Positions 5,606 through 6,039 of a stretch of DNA of 6,039 bases are shown here, piece by piece. The translations under genes were made by a program, and so were the position numbers. Under the pieces are notes generated by a model that was not told the DNA's origin, did no database searches, and saw nothing but the letters and a program-made list of their open reading frames with translations. The number at the start of each line of letters is the position of its first letter. The first letter of the stretch is position 1. Source of the stretch: an uncultured Bacilli bacterium (lineage in GTDB: Bacteria > Bacillota_I > Bacilli_A > RF39 > UBA660); NCBI GenBank assembly GCA_947589375.1, contig CANQAO010000065.1:1-6039 (forward strand), read 5' to 3'.

Positions 5606-6039
5606 TTAGTTTTTAAGTAAATATTTGGCTGTTCTAACCATCTGCGCACTATAACCCATTTCGTTATCATACCAAGCAATTATTTTAACTAACTGTCCAT
5701 TTTCCGTATCTAAAACTTTAGTAAGTAAGCCATCGACTATGGCCCCATAATGCGTACCAATAACATCGCTAGATACAATTGGATCTTCGGTATAAGCTAA
5801 AGTTTCATTTTGATTATTTTTAAATAAATTGTTAATCTCGGTCGCAGTTGTTTTTCTTTCAAGTTCTAAAGTTAAATCCACTACTGAGCCTGTAGTTACC
5901 GGCACTCTTAAAGCACCACCATCTAATTTGCCATCAAGCTCAGGAATAACTTTGCCTAAAGCACTAGCGGCCCCGGTTGAACTTGGAACAATATTCGCCG
6001 CGGAAGCTCTTCCACGTCTAGAAGTCGCTCCTTTTTTAT
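5606..6039 (-). CDS. gap: Glyceraldehyde-3-phosphate dehydrogenase, C-terminal part
   Basis: Oxidises and phosphorylates glyceraldehyde 3-phosphate to 1,3-bisphosphoglycerate with NAD(P)+, the step before phosphoglycerate kinase. Only the last 143 residues are present; the N-terminal Rossmann domain and the catalytic Cys lie beyond the window edge. The fragment begins K-K-G-A-T-S-R-R-G-R and shows NIVPSSTGAA followed by GKVIPEL (phosphate-binding region), LDGGALRVPV with the substrate-binding Arg, TGSVVDLTLELE, and the conserved C-terminal WYDNEMGYS, ending YLLKN. The frame stays open to the edge, so the GTG at 5905 is an internal valine and not a start. The NAD or NADP preference cannot be judged from this part. 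A terminator follows, so gap may be transcribed apart from pgk. Confidence 0.95.
   Translation of the reverse strand, partial: KKGATSRRGRASAANIVPSSTGAASALGKVIPELDGKLDGGALRVPVTTGSVVDLTLELERKTTATEINNLFKNNQNETLAYTEDPIVSSDVIGTHYGAIVDGLLTKVLDTENGQLVKIIAWYDNEMGYSAQMVRTAKYLLKN

Noticed and set aside
5606..5905. A separate small gene starting with GTG at 5905
   Set aside because: The same frame is open to the window edge and encodes conserved GAPDH sequence upstream, so the GTG is an internal valine.

Overview
The window looks like chromosome from a low-GC, spore-forming Firmicute. The DNA is strongly AT-rich, Shine-Dalgarno sites are strong (AAGGAGG type), stops are six TAA and one TAG, and it carries a full-length Spo0A. 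The neighbouring glucolipid-synthase-like glycosyltransferase and flippase-like protein are of a kind I associate with Erysipelotrichia, Acholeplasma-like and other deep Bacilli lineages, but I cannot name a genus. Every gene I can support lies on the minus strand, so transcription runs from high to low coordinates.

In transcription order: the 3' end of gap (GAPDH, cut by the window edge) closes with an intrinsic terminator. A short promoter region follows, and then a tight five-gene cluster: a small type IV prepilin-like gene, pgk, a polytopic flippase-like membrane protein, a GT4 glycosyltransferase of the diacylglycerol-glucosyltransferase type, and tpiA. Genes in the cluster are 26 bp apart or less, or overlap, and it ends in an intrinsic terminator overlapping the tpiA stop. 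The glycolytic genes gap, pgk and tpi are in the usual Firmicute order, but a pilin gene and a two-gene membrane/glycolipid module sit among them.

Next comes spo0A, with its own sigma-A-like promoter and a perfect 0A box (TGTCGAA) upstream, implying autoregulation, and its own terminator overlapping the stop codon. Positions 1-157 hold the control region and first codons of another minus-strand gene that runs off the window.

The most striking signal is in that last control region. Perfect TTGACA and TATAAT hexamers are separated by 19 bp, of which 11 are an uninterrupted G run (C run on the plus strand). This is the architecture of slipped-strand phase-variable promoters: loss of two Gs would give the ideal 17-bp spacer. 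Two 14-bp direct repeats lie just upstream of it. No RNA genes, CRISPR arrays or insertion sequences were seen.
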